DNA of 64,000 nucleotides from Planococcus citri (Eukaryota > Arthropoda > Insecta > Hemiptera > Pseudococcidae), in NCBI RefSeq assembly GCF_950023065.1, contig NC_088679.1, positions 39,184,001 to 39,248,000 on the forward strand, given 5' to 3'. A model generated the notes under the pieces. That model ran no database searches. It was not told the origin of the DNA and saw only the letters and a program-made list of their open reading frames with translations. The stretch's first letter is position 1; each line of letters opens with the position of its first letter. Of this stretch, positions 36,501-51,500 are shown one piece after another. Made by a program: the position numbers and the translations under genes.

Positions 36501-39500
36501 AAAGTTATTTCCATTCAAACAAAAGTGAGCCGCATGTAAAGCAGAAAAAAAAGTACTGAGAAAAGTTATACATATGTTCTGGAATGTGTTTCGTTTAAAA
36601 TTAGTATGAATGTTTTGCTTGAAAAATAAGGCAATGTGTTTCTATTTCTTTTTACCATACATTTTCGCACTATCACCATTTTCACAGTTTACTTCTTTGA
36701 CGTGACAATATATTTTTCAGTTTATGTTTCCAGTGAAAAGTTTCTGTTGTTTTAATAGAATTTATTAAAACCAAAATAATACGATGAAAAAAAAAACATC
36801 TTTGGAACAAATTCCACTTATGTCGTTTCTGCAAAATATAAGGATGAAAATTTTATTAGAGGTCGTATATTTTCCAAGTTGGATTTAAAATAAGCACCGC
36901 ACGTGTGAAATGGACGATTGTATATTTGTTCTTCCCTTTCTCAAATGGATGTTGCTTTTAATTCATTCGAAATAAGAAATTTGAAATAAAAAAGACTTAA
37001 AATAAGCTATTATTTGTTTTTGAACACTTTTAACAAGTAAAACGTGTAAGTTTTTGTGGAAAATTTTTAAATGAATTCTTTTGAAGGGAGAAAAAGTAAA
37101 AGGTTCGTTTCTGTTACAAACGTTTAACATTACGCAAACATGAGTTTAACTAAGGCCTAACAACAATGGTAACAACCCGACTGAGCAGTGAGCATCCCAC
37201 TTTAATGATGATGAACTATATAACTGGCTGCCATCTAACAACGCGTATTAACCTCTGCACCCCATTGTGGTTTCATATCATGAGATCTTGATTAATAGCT
37301 TTAAAATTCATCTTAAGTATGTACATTTAGTAGCTTTTCTTTTCCTCTTTTGCTTCTTTTTTTTTAGGTTTTAAATACAAATTAACCGCGAAAGAATAAG
37401 GCAGTAAAATAAACAGCAATGTCTGTAAAAAATGCGGAGATATTTATTAACTAAGTATTTGAAAATTGACTTTTAGGGGAAAAAAGATAAATTAAACCCA
37501 CTCGAAATGTTTTTTCTTGTTGAATAAGCATTATTTTTCTAGCCACCAATTAGGTATACCTACACTTACCTGAACTCGCTAATAATTTATCAATACAAAT
37601 AATTATGTTTACAGGATTAAATCAACCGCCAGATTTTATTCAACCTATCGCCAATCAAACTGTACCATTGGGGAGAGATGCTACATTCACTTGCTTAGTT
37701 TTAAACCTCGGCGGATACAGGGTAAGCGAAAATTTTTTCCCTCAAGTTAACGTCTCTTGGTTGCGAATGGAATTTCATTCGGGATTACCAACTTTTATCA
37801 AAGTTTTAATTTTTATTTAATACCGAGAAGTTCTTTTTTACTCGTAAACTAGCACAAACCAATTGTAAAGAATGACTTTTTTCATTAAAAACGACTGCAG
37901 TTTATTATTCAAAACATTCATCATGTAATGCCTTTACTAGGTAACTCAACTTTCCAACACAATGTAACAAAAAGTTCAAATGAAGATGCTACTCGTGTTT
38001 TCAATTCAGTCGCAAGGATTTTGATCAAATAGTAGATTAATTTTTCACGTTTAGTAACCTACTTACTTTAAAGATGGAAGTATTTCCATCAAAAAATTAT
38101 GAAATTCTTAAGCGCAGAATTGCTCGGCCATGTCATGGAAAATTTACACCAATAATTTGGTTCTAAAAAAAAAAACAAAAAAAAACAACAACAACTCAGA
38201 AGCAAGAAAATGAGTTTAATAAATTGATAAACAGAAGGTAATTTTGAGAAACACACGAAGAATAAAATCGTATTCGCGATAAATTTTTACTTATGACAAT
38301 TCTCCTTCTGTTTTGCTTTTTTCTTTTCTTATAACAAAACCGCAATTTAATTCGTTTATCGTCTCAGTATCACGTGTACAATTCACTAAAAAATTAATCA
38401 CGTCTTCTTTTTAAAGGTTCCATAAAAGTATGAATAAATTACAAGCAATCTGAAAAGCTCGTAAAAAAGTACATTGTCGTCAATTAGAAATGAAAAAATT
38501 ACCCCCAATGGGTTTCTTTTGTGAAAGCTGCTTTTTATCAATGCGACTGCTTAAAACTTTCGTCATACATTTCAGATTGGCTGGGTGAAAACAGATTCTA
38601 AAGCTATACAAGCAATACATGATCACGTAATTACACATAATCCAAGAGTTTGGGTATCGAATAACGATCAATCAACTTGGAATCTTCATATAAAGAACGT
38701 TCAAGAAGAAGATAGAGGTCAATATATGTGTCAAATTAATACCGATCCGATGAAAAGTCAGGTAATTTTATTTCGTGTTTTTTTTTTCTTTAATTTTCGT
38801 GCAAGCGAAAAGTGTAGGCACGGATACGACAGAGTATTTTTAGATATTTTGTATGGGTAATTCGAATTATTTTACATTACACCAAAAAACAAAAACGTTA
38901 CGTTTTCTCAGTTCAAATTTTAAAAAGGCTCGTAGGAGCCCTTGGAAGGAGGTATGGACCCTCAAACAGAAGATATTTTAGAAAAAATCGAGGTTTTTTC
39001 GCTCCTGTCGTGTGTTGACCTGTTTTGGGGAAAACAGCTCAGTCCCAAATGAAAGTATTTGAGATTTTGCATCGATCTATGCTATTGTTGTCAAAATTCA
39101 AGACCACTTTTAGGGTTCTACTGAGCGATTGAAAATTTGCAAATCGTCCATTTTTGGGTAAATTCGTGTTTTGAAAATTTCTTCTTTACACAAATAGGTA
39201 CATATTTCGCATTAATTATAAATGCTAAAATACCTATTGAAAGATACCCTACCATTCCTGAACTGGGGAAATATTTTGGAACACCGCGGTGCCAATTTTT
39301 TATTCATTATTGTCAACTTCAAAAAATAAAAAAAAATTGTAAGTTTTTGGCCATTTTTTCCATTTTGACTTAATAACTTCTATAATTCATAAAACATGCC
39401 AGCCATGTTTTTTTCAGCTTAAAAAAATGAAGAAGCACGTGTGAAAAAAATCGTTCTTAATTAGGTACCTACTCGTAATTTCATTGAATAAAATAGTATT

Positions 39501-42500
39501 TTTTGAAGTTTTCTCGGAAATCATAATTTTTTGCAGGATTTGTTTTTAAAAATTTTACATTTTACAATTTACATTTTAACTAAATCTCAACAATGAATTT
39601 TTTTTTTCAATTTAAATTCACAACTTTCATCGTCCCCTTCCAGTAAAAAAAACTAACCAGATTAGATTTAAATCTATGTCATTCTCTCTGTTAACTCGCT
39701 TTACCTTCTCAACTCGAAAATACGTATACCCTCATTAAAATATTATCATTTAATTATTCAATAAATTCGCTTACTTAAGCCTAAGTTTTGGTTTAGCTCT
39801 CAACACTCAAGTATAGGAAATGTTCATCCGTACAATATCTAACTATTATCGTTTTAACCCGATACCTACACAGATATAATAGAATTTTGAAGTACATTTG
39901 AACAAACTGGGTCCAAGTGGTCAGTGATTGGTAATTTATGAACGAAATGCAAACGATGCCGGGGTACGTTAGATTGGCTTTCAACTTTTCATGCATAAGA
40001 ATTTACTTCGCGACTAGTACAGGCTATAGGTACCCCATTTGAATCAATACAGTATAGAAAGCATTGGAAAGGTAGGTAGATGTTGGGTAATCATACGTAT
40101 ACCTATTTTTTTAATTAAACGATAGTAACGCATTTTCATCTTGCAAATAATATTTTGATACAGAGATTTGAAAACAGACGAAAAACCGCGATTATTTTTA
40201 TGGATGAGCAAGCATTCAGATGGCTCAAAAAATACCACTTCGAGTAGGTGTTGAGGATACTCTCGAAAGTGATAGAGTTGAAAATTAAAAATTTTAGACA
40301 GTCTTGAAGGAACGTCATCTTTCACTACAACAACATTATTTTTATTTATATCGATCGTCGACTTTGGGCTATATTGGCAAGATAATTATCAAAACAAAAC
40401 ACATTTTATGAAAATGAAGCAAAAGAAAAAATATTTACCCAAGGTATCAAAAATCAAACAACAAGATGTGTACATCTTATCATCCGACATCTCGTTCATT
40501 TTAAATTGATTTTATCAATATTTGCGTTATTTATTATATTTTGCTAGTTTAATGTGAGGGAGGAGGTTGAAAAAAACTCATAATTGGACTGCTCAGTGTT
40601 GTTCTACTCGCCATTTTGTAGGTATATTTTTTGCGAACCAACTGGGAAAATTTTAACATTCGATGAAGCATAGTAATTATATTTAAAAGATGGGATCTCA
40701 ATTCCACCTACACAGGTATTTCTTCATTTTTATTAGGTAGGATATGTTCGATTATTTTTAGTCAATTTTCAGATTTCATATCAGTTTAACCATCTTTTAT
40801 CATTGAAATTATTTCTGAATTACAATAGATAGATATACTTATATAGGTAGGTACCTACTACCTACATAGGACCAAAGCAGAAATTTGATGTCAAGCAAAG
40901 ATATAGGAATTAAAAGCCCACACTTTTTACTCCTGCAGCACACCTTTTTTCTTGAAAGAGAGAGAGAAAGGGACAAAAAAAAGGTAGGTATAAAGGAAGG
41001 AGAAGAAAATGTAAAAATTTCAAACTAATTTCAGCTCGTTTTCCTTAAAACATCGCCTAATGATATAATTTCACCTCTTCTTCCCGAATTTGGTAAAAAT
41101 ATATGTAAATTTACAGAAAAGAAAGTCCGAAATCGATCGACTTATTGAATTAAAGCCACGAAATCCATTCGACAAAACTGATTACCCTTGATAATGTACG
41201 TAAATAAAAAGGAATCAGCAATAGATGACAAAAAAGCTTTCAGTTCGTTTCGTTTGAAATGTATATTTACATTAAGAGCATAGACTTTTTCTTTCTTCTA
41301 GAGATGAAAAAATGTAAAGAAAAATTTTACCATTTTAATTCAATTATTGACATCATTCGATGGAATACATTACAATGAACCGATAAATAAGACGAAAGAA
41401 GAATGAAAATAAATTTTGCGCTAAGAATAAAGTCATCTTTTATTATTATAGGTGAATCAATGTACCATGCAATTTCTTATATTTTTTCAGTTTTGTTTTT
41501 CTTTATTTTTTTTTCGAGATTCATTTCTTGAGAAAAAAAATAAGTAGGTAGGTAGGTAGGTGAAGGTACTTGAAAATGAATTGTTACATGACACTATAGA
41601 CCTAAATTTTATCCCATTCCGAAGTTCTTACAGGCCTTGTTTTTCACGACACTCACTCAACAAATTTTGTTTTCCAATATTTATAAAATTAATTCAATTC
41701 ACCCGTCATTGCCTTATTGTATTGACCTATCTTTAAATGTTAATTGTTTGAAATAATCTAATTAAAATTTTTTTGCTGAGCGAAACTAAGAGTCATCGAG
41801 TCTTTTCTACACAGCCTTTTTGGCTTATCTGTTTTCGATTGAGGCTCAAAGGTGTTGTTAATAGAAAAGGGTTCGCTCAAATTTCTATCAAAAAATAAAG
41901 TTAGTCTGGTGGACTTGTTTCAATAGCGTTAAATTAATTTGGAAGTTACATTGCATTTAGCATCGAACTCGATGTAATGTTTCAAAATTTTATTAAATAT
42001 TCCTTTAGATAGAATAGTTCAATCAAACATCAGTCAAGAACTTCTAACCTAAGTACTTGAAAAAAAATCCAGGTACACGCGTACTTCATCAATAAGCAAA
42101 GAAAATTTTAGATAACAATTCCATTGATCATCTTTCGCAGTACAAAATTTGAAAATGAATTCCACAGCATCGTAAATATTACAACCTACAGGCTATATAT
42201 CTACTTGCCTTTGTTGACATTTTCAGCTACAGTAATTTTCTCTCTTCATAAAGTTTAGTATCAAAAACGCAAAACTGATAATGCATAAGGAAAATTTTTA
42301 CGACAACCTTAACAAAAAAAAATCTTTTATTTTGGTCGATCCGAGAGTTATAGCAATAATTTAGTAATAACAATAAATTAACTCGCATTTTTATAACCAA
42401 GCGAGCAAAATGCTACAGGAGAAATCGTGATAACTAAAATACGCAAGAACCTTTTAGTGTTCTGAGGAATTTTTTTTTCACGCCAGAAGAGAACTCGAAA

Positions 42501-45500
42501 TCAGAGGTGAAATGAGAAAAAAAGAGTGGAAAAGAAAGTAAAAGACGGTGAGAATTCATTGATTTGTGATGGCGTGTTCTGGCAAGATAAAATAATGGAG
42601 AAAGCAATGAAGAAAAATGTCTCCTTTTTCGACCGAGCTTCAGCTATTATAAGGAAAGAATAATGAGGTAAATCGGGGGAGAATTCGCGGTTAGTTGGAT
42701 TTAAATAATATATCGTATAATTTCATTTCTCCAAAAATATCAAAAAGGCTGAAATAAGGTGTTTGAAAAAGATGCATTTCGTACCTACCTACACGGTATT
42801 ACGAGTGGGTAGGTATATAGCTATAGAGATTTTTTTCATCTGTGTGGATAGAAATATTGAAAACGAGTCATTTTCAACTCATATTCGATGGGGTAAACAT
42901 ATTTATTCGCGAGTTTTTATAACTTTGTAACTTTTTCCTACGTGTTTCTTTTACTTATACTTACGTATACCCACAAAAGGTACACTTGATATGAAAGCAA
43001 GAATCGCAACGTACCTACTTGAAAGTTGTAACACAACATGAAATATCCTGGGATACTGAACATTGAAGTTCCACTGAATATACGAGACATTTTTTTCGAC
43101 GATGATCATTGCCTACGTTTTGTCCGTTTCACATTATAACCTTTGAAAAATTATATGTTTTGAGAGAGCGAAGAGGGCTATAGTAAAAACTGTCCTTATT
43201 CACAGGCCTCTGTTTTTTAAAATTTTCTCAATAGGTATTCCAAATTAGTTTTTGAGCAGTTTTTCTAGAATTAAAAAAATCAACCATGATTCAATTTCTG
43301 GGGCTTTTAAATTCTTTTAGTTAATTTTGAGGAATCCCCTTCATTTTTTACTTTTTTGTACATTGATACTAAATTTTGAGGGGGTGGGGGCCATTTTTTG
43401 TGAAATTGCAATAGATTTTTTTAAAATAGTACCTAAGTAAAGGGGAGGTTGAGAACAAAAAAGTCCAAAGATTTCGACAGAATTTAGAGGAGACGTTAAT
43501 TTTGAGTTGAAAATTACTAGAAAAAAATTGATTTCACAGGTGCGCCCAGAAGCGAAGAAGTAAATCTTCAAAGAAGGGACATTTTCAAAATGAATTGTTC
43601 TAACAGGGAGTAGGTACTTATTTGAGATTTTGCTCAAAGTAGTCCACTGCCATGCCATCAAAATCCAAGACCACTTTTAGAGTTCTAATAAGTGGTTGAA
43701 AATTCGAAAATCGCTCATTTTTAGGTACCTAAGTGCTTAAAATCGTGTTTTGAAAATATTTTCTTCTCGAATATTACCCATTGTCAAAACATCAAAACAT
43801 AAAGTTTCCGAAACTGGAAGAACATTTTGAATACAAGGAAAGGGGGAGGGGTTCAATTTTTGGTCGTTATTGTCAATTTTAAAAACTTGAAAAAAGTTAG
43901 TAAGGTCTTGGCTATTTTTCTCGAGTTTTTGAAATTGGCATTAGTGGCCAAGAAATTAAGCCCGCCGTTTTCAAAAATATTCTTCCAGTTCCGGAAATGA
44001 TATCATTCGTGTTTTGGCATAAGTAAGTACCTAATACGCATAATATTCAAGATGAAAATATTTTCAAAACACGAATCTACCCAAAAATAAGCAATTTGCA
44101 AATTTTCAATCGCTCAGTACTCAGTAGAACCCTAAAAGTGGTCTTGAATTTTGATAGCAATAGGCAAAGTCAATGTAGAATTTCGAATACTATCTTTTGT
44201 AAGAGGATCGTTTTTTCTAGAACAGGTTGATTGAGAACTAGAGCGAAAAAACTACGATTTCGGAAATTTATCTTTTCTGAGAGCGTATATATTTTCTTTA
44301 CCGGGTTGAAAAGACTGAAATATGCTGAATCAGCCTATAATATTTCATCACCGAATACTAATTTCAGTAGCAAAATATTTTGAAACATCATACGAGTAGA
44401 CAACGTATCCTTAACAGTTGTATTTTCATTTTGATTGGTTATAGATCGGTTACTTAGACGTGGTGATTCCTCCCGATATAGTATACGAAGAAACTTCCAG
44501 TGATATGATGGTACCAGAGGGTGGATCAGTCAAACTGGTTTGCAAAGCTAGAGGTTACCCTAAGCCACATATAACGTGGCGTCGCGAAGATAATGAGGAA
44601 ATAATAAAAAAAGAGGCAGGAGCAAAAGAAAGAGGTAAGTCACGGTCATTTTAATTCATTATTAGGGAAATTTCAACTAAGTATACCTAGGTACCTACCT
44701 ACTTTGAACTAAAAAATTTCATACACCAAGTTCTTAATATCTCATTTTTTTCATTCACATATATTCAATATTCATAAAAATGACGTTCAAAATCAACGCA
44801 GTATTTTTTTTAAAATTTATCAAAATTCTGATGACAATGTTATACGTAAAATGTACGTAAACCACGTATCTAGGTATGCATAAAATCCCAAATTATTACA
44901 TCGTGAATTTCAGTACATTTGATTGAAAGTCTTCTCAGAATTTCGAGCCATATGTGAATGCAAAACAAAAGGATATAGGTTTCCTCTAACCATGTTAGTG
45001 TAGTAATACGGTCACAGTAATGAGACCGAAACCTTTTGTAATTTGAACGTGAGCTAAAAGTAAACTTCCTCTGCGTATAGATATTTGCCTACTAAAACTG
45101 CAACTTTCATCATATCTATTATTTCGAATATTAAATCGGAAATATTAAAAAAATCACCTCCGATATTTTTTTTCCAACAGTAAACATTCACGAAGGCGAA
45201 GTGTTGAAGTTGGTGCGATTGAGTCGAACAGAAATGGGAGCTTATCTTTGTATAGCATCAAACGGAATACCACCATCAGTTAGCAAAAGGATTACAATCA
45301 GCGTCCACTGTAAGTAAAAATCTTTTGCTTTTCCTATCGAAGAAACCCTTTTTCATTTATTCTTTATCAGACTTTTCTAGTTTTACATTCGAGATTGTTT
45401 TAGTAATTTTTCTTACCCTTTGTGTGTTTGCTTTTTCTCCTTTTTTTTTGTTTTAATACTTACATTTTATTCTTGATTACATTCGACGTAATTAAGTTAA

Positions 45501-48500
45501 TGAATGTGTGCTGTGGACTTTAATACCAAAAAAATGACTTTTCGAATTCCGATAGTTCTCGTTTTCATGATAAAATCGCTGAATAAAACTCCCTTATACC
45601 CCTGATGTGCCTATAATAATGGTATCAAAAATTTTAACTTAAGTAGGTAGGTATAATCTACCAATCACGTAGGTGTTACATTTTCAGAACAATATAGAGA
45701 AATAATCTATCTAGAGAATTTTGAAAACGCGATAGAGTTAAAAAAATACCAAACACGACCAATTTCATTAAGTACGTAAAAAATGAGCAATTAATTTAAC
45801 ATATCCAAAATTACATCGCTTAAAATACACATTGAATGCGGTAAAATTGAATAATTCGTATGTATAAGTAATAGATTAAACGCCTTAAACTTGCGAATTA
45901 AACGGCGAAAAGGAATTTCAAATCGTATGATTGCGGTTTCGAGAGGAAAGTTTTGCAGATTACGTGAGAAAAATATATGACATAATTAGAATCCAAATAT
46001 CACGCGTGGTTACTCCGTATTTAAGGAAGGTCGACAAGGACACGCCGAGTACCAATCAAAACTTGAAACCTCGCGAATTTGAAAATACTATACGAACCAG
46101 GCTTGCGGTATTTTTATCTCTTAAAAGTATACTCGTCAACCTAGCTAACTATAATTATACTTTTATCGCAATTTCCAGCACAAGATACCTACCTAGCCGA
46201 AAATTTCCTGACTCGATTTTTTTCAGCCATTAAAAACATTTCGAAAAAAAAAGTTATAATATAGCATTATTGCACCTTTAATTTACAATGCGGTATTAAG
46301 AAATTGTACAATAAATCACTGCAGAACAACTTATTAAATGATAACTTTGGCCCGAAAAAAAATTCCTCGCGAAAATTCGCTCTCGCCAAAAAAAAAGTAG
46401 AGAAAAAAACGAAGAAAGAAAAAAAGCCCGCTGATAGGAGACTAACGAATATTTACTGCTGTGGTTACGTTCGTCATAGAAAAATATTAAAAGAAAAATT
46501 AAAATCTGTTTTTGCGTCACTAAGGATTTACCGTAATAAAAGATAATTAGGATAAAATGGATAAAGAAATTCCAAGTTTTCTCATTATTTATGCAAATAA
46601 TGACATAAATTACATTTCTTCTTCATTTTACGCGTCCAAATTAAAAATTAAGCGTGGTATTTAATCTTAATTTTTTGGATCGTAAACCTGATGCCTTAAT
46701 GAAAAAGAAGCGTGAAATTTTTTCGCCTTATTAAAAAAATGACTAGCGAATTATGCTAATTTTAAATATTTTTACCGGCTAATAAAGGATTAAGTGGGGT
46801 TGCGTTAATTTTTATGTTCAACAAATGTGATCAAAAGTTTATACTCACATTTAACGCATTAATAATACCAAAGGGAAATTGATCAAAAAAGTACCTGTTA
46901 ACTAGGAGAAAGAAAAAATTACTGTTTTGGGATTATAATCTTTCCTCAACTGTATCGCCAGAATTTCTAATCTTTATGAAATTTAAGAGAACCTCAAACA
47001 AAATTCACAGCAATAAGAACCTAGTAATGTACTTACCTACATGGATCTATTCAACAATCGGACGAGATTCTTCATCTTCATTCTTCGATCTAGAGTGACC
47101 TGAAATTGAAAAAAAAAAATCATTTCATCAATATGAAGATTTTCTTATTTTTGGACTCCTAAAAATAGGTAAAACGTAATTGCAAATAAGCTTTTATCAA
47201 TAAAAACCGATACAAATAATAACCGCAATTTAAATCTAAATTTCGTCAAAATTAATGTGAATGAAAGAGTGCTCCTTTGGAAATTTATTTACATATAGAT
47301 CTTGATTTAACTCATTTTTTATACTGAATCAAGGAGAATCATGAGGTACCTTTCAAAAAATTTTCAGTAGTGCAATCATAAAGTACGGGATCTAACAAGG
47401 ATCTGAAAAATTGAAGATGAATATTTTAGCGAAAAAAAATCAAATGACCGCTTCATATTCACAGTAGAGAAACTTCACTATAACGAGGTAATTTTTTACA
47501 AAAAGAGTGAAGGTAAAGAAATAAAAATCTGAAATTGGTTTACATTTCAAAGTCGACCTCCCAATCGGTTTCCACAATCTTTCAGCCGATCTAGAGACTC
47601 CAAAACAAGTTGAAAATTCAATCCTGTTATAAGTTCAACATCGAATTCTGCTGTGACGGGTTTAAAAGTCCTGCTACCTTCGTCGAACATTAAACATTCA
47701 ACTGCCAAAGTTGATTAAAACAACTTCTAGGGCGGTTCGAAATTTCTGGAGAAAATTTAAGTTTTGGTGGAGGCTTCGTATCAGCTCGGGATATTTTTTT
47801 CAATTTCAAAAATTTACCAACAGTGGAAAAATCAACTTTGTCAGCTCAAAATTTGGTTCTGAGGTCTGACTGACATGTTTTTTTAGTGAGTTAAATTTCA
47901 GCTCAAAAATTGGCCAGTTGTAAAAAGTCCCTAATTGTCAGAAAAATTACGTTTTGGTCATCGTTTCAATCACAATTACGATTCGAGGCCCCATTTCAAT
48001 GCCAATATGGGGAATAGAGGTCTACATTTTTCAAGGAAACTAGATGGAAGTTTCAAAAAATAAGATTGGGCAACCGAATATCTGAGAATCTTTCATTTTA
48101 AAAAGTAATATATTTTGAATTATCATCGCTTTTTTAGACATATGTAGTTTCAAGATGAACGAAAAAAGTGTAGGTATTTGTGGCACCAAATTTTAAAAAA
48201 TGACAAATAACGTAAAATTCTGTAAACAAAAGCGATTGGACAGCTGGCAAGCTAAAAATGTACATTTATAAAGCCTGAGTTTTGTCATATTTTCACTGCC
48301 ATAGCGTTTTGAGACTTTTTCGACACCTATGAGAAAAAGTTTTTTAATTTTTACAGAGGCTAAATTTTTGAAAAGGTGCACTTTTTGCATTTAAGCTAAT
48401 GGAAAATTCAAATCAACTGGGCTGCTGAATTTTTTTTTGATGGCTACCCTATGAGTAATGATGCTTTAGGTAGTGACCAAGAGTTCCCTTTTTTTAAAAA

Positions 48501-51500
48501 TGAAAATGTGTTGCCTGAGTTCGTAATTTTCATCACTGCAGACAAAGCAAGTGTTTTTTAAAGTTTGAAGTCTCCACTGATACTTCAGTCAAACAAGTGG
48601 TAACCACTTGAAAATGAGTCACCACTGGTAACCATTGGTAAATACCACTGATACTTGTCGAAAATACCAATGGTACCAATGGTAATTACCATTGGCATTT
48701 TTCCGCATGGGATCTCATAACCTAATCATAAAACCTCAGAATTTATTCTCCCCCCCCAAAAAAATATACATTTTTTTTTCACATGAATGTTTCACCATAA
48801 TATTATTTTTAAAATTAATCGAATATATTGTACGAAAACATAAGTAGAAACGTAGGTTTTACTTTTGAAAAGCAATCGGAAGTAAGCAGAGAACACGACT
48901 CGTCGACAAAATAGTTCCAATAATAAGTATTAGGTATACTTAATTCTTTGCGAAAATTTGATACAATTTTGAATATAGCGAAACTCGTCGAAGCATTGAA
49001 ATAGTGAAAAACTATGAAAGAATAAATTCGACGAATCGTGACGAGAAAAAAAAAGGATAACCTTACTCGCAAGTAAAATGAAAATTCCTCATCTGTTCAA
49101 CTGAAAAATTAACTTACATTCGAGTAAATGTAAATAAAGCGATTCGATTACGTTAATACTTGTAATTGTCTACTAAAGAAACAAAATTGGTATTTTAACT
49201 GTTTTGACGAAAGCTTTAGGGAGAACTTAACAAATTGCGGATAAAAGGAAAAATTTCTACGAAACTCTATTACATAAGGTTTGTGCGATACGCGACAGCG
49301 CGGCATTTTATCGCACTTTATTTACAATTCATTAACTAGCGAAACTGTCTTTTTAACTAAAGCGTAAAATGATAGGTATCTTATATACAGAGCCCTGGTA
49401 CATGTGTATTTCAATTTTCATACCATAATTTCAACGTGAAAGACCCCTCTCGTTGATTAATTTTCCTTATTAATATTGAATATACGTAGGTATATTCTTG
49501 TTTTATTTGTATACGTACTAGATATCTATACGAGACATTTAATTTCATTCGCCCACGTGGGCAATCATGCGAACAGTATTTAATATCTAATTTCTCTTAT
49601 GTCAATGTCCCGATAAATTAACGGAGAGTATTGTCAAAATATCTAGTTATATAGGTAACCGTAACCACACACACAAAAAACAACCCGACTAGTAATGACA
49701 GCTGATGATTTGAAACGGTTTTTGTTTGCTTATACGTAGTTCATTCGCGTATGATTTTTACGTATTTTATACTTACCTATCTGTTTCCTCCTTATTCGTT
49801 CGAAATGTTGTAGATGAAAAAATAAATAAATTAGGTAATTAGGGCCTACAAAAATATTAAGATTTTGTATTTTGGTTGTCTGCTCTGTCCCCAACTGTTG
49901 TCTACAGTTCGCCATTATTTTTATTTACGTATTGAAAATTTCCGAGACTAGAATTTTATTGAAGTGTATCGCCAGTGCCACTTGACAGTTTATTTTTTTC
50001 AACCGTTTCTGTACATAGTGTAGGTATCATTTTCATATTGTTTTCGCTCGAGGATCTACACATTCAAAAGTTTTAATGAAGGGAAATTTCTGTTGAAAAA
50101 TTCAAAATAAATTTCAAAACTGACGAGTACCGATTGACTACCCACATCATTGCTCTAAGGCTACATTTACCTTACTTTTTCAATATCACGAACTCTTCTT
50201 CTTTCTCTTACTTCTCCATGATCTTGAAAAAATAGGGTTATTTTCGACGTTCGAAGGCGTCTGGCTGTGTCTGGGCGGCTATCAGTTGATTCAAAGGACT
50301 ATTCCTCGTGGAATATTTTAGAAAACGTCGCGTCACTTTACCAAAAATACTTCCTATTTTCATCGATTTTATGTATGAAAATAAAAATGAAAAAAAAAGA
50401 AGTACGTGTAGGTAGGTAACAAAATGAAATAAATCTTTTATATGGTCCACGACGTAAGAAGATCTAATATATTATCACTTTTACGAAGAAACAAGTTCAA
50501 CAACACGAGTATCAGATAGAAAAACACATATATGTGTAGAGTCTATGAAAAAAGAAACTTTCCGAATGTTTCTTTTCATATTCTTTCATGTTAGTATAAA
50601 AGTTACTTCAACGAAAAAACCGTTTTATTCTCGAGAGACCGTTTGTCTTAGTGTACGGTTATAGTGAAGCAGAGCCGCGCAGAGCCAAGCAAAGTCACTA
50701 ACGTTGAAACATGGATAAAAAGGTTGACGAGACCTTTCACCAACGCATAGCCACGCTTTCAAGAATGGCAATCGCTATTCTTTACAGCGCGGCTCTGCTT
50801 CACTATAACCGTACACTTAGATTGAGTGGGTATGAACGTGTTGAATGTACAATAAATCAGCATTACCGAAACCTAATAACAGCCGTAAACGTCAACTTCA
50901 ATGGTTTACCGTATAAATGACAAAATTTTTATGAAATCCAATGTACTATTGTTGTTCTGAAACACTATATCGGAAATGTTTCGTAGACATAAATGATAAA
51001 ATATTGTTTCATTACGAGTTTTCAACCGAATTACACACTATACGATGGCTAATATCTTACCTGAAAATGAACCAATAGTACATAGATATAGGTAATAACA
51101 CATACAGTAACTTACCCATCAAACCACCACCTACATATGTTCATATCCACACCTACCTAGTACCTACACCCTACACGTAAATACGAGTGAAACCCCGATT
51201 TATATATCTATTCATCTCGTATTTTTTTTCTGAAAACATAGGTAGTTTTTTTTTCTCGTTCGAATTATTAAAAAATAAAGATGATGGCCAACGTTCGCCA
51301 AAGTTTTTATTTAACCCCAATTTAAAAAAATACGAACTGTACGAGAAAGTTTACCGCGAAATTCATCTTATCTTAAAAACTTCAACGTCGTCCGTCACAA
51401 TCGATAAATTTTTTCACGAACCGAAAAAAAAAATCACAACCAAGGAAACAGACAGTGCAACGGGTACGTGGCGGGGTTCTCATTTGTTTTTTCTTATATA

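Larger units (their letters stand above)
27561..37614 (+). other. Ig gene intron 1 (10 kb)
   Basis: A long AT-rich first intron separates the signal-peptide exon from Ig1, as is common in this family. It contains a piggyBac-type MITE (28627-28864), an ATT microsatellite near 30050, a less AT-rich zone at about 32640-33480 with a G-quadruplex-type run, and many TAGGTACC motifs. I found no nested gene. The open frames lack domain signals. Confidence 0.75.
38762..44444 (+). other. Ig gene intron 3 (5.7 kb) with three copies of a dispersed repeat
   Basis: AT-rich DNA. A repeat family occurs at about 38970-39370, 43540-43900 and, inverted, 43940-44260. A TAGG microsatellite is at 41544-41561. No coding exon is recognised between the Ig1 and Ig2 exons. 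Confidence 0.75.

Noticed and set aside
30680..48560. Weak resemblance between segments near 30740, 30865 and 48440 (CATACCCTAAGTAATGACGC-like)
   Set aside because: The match is short and degenerate; I could not extend it by eye to a credible repeat.
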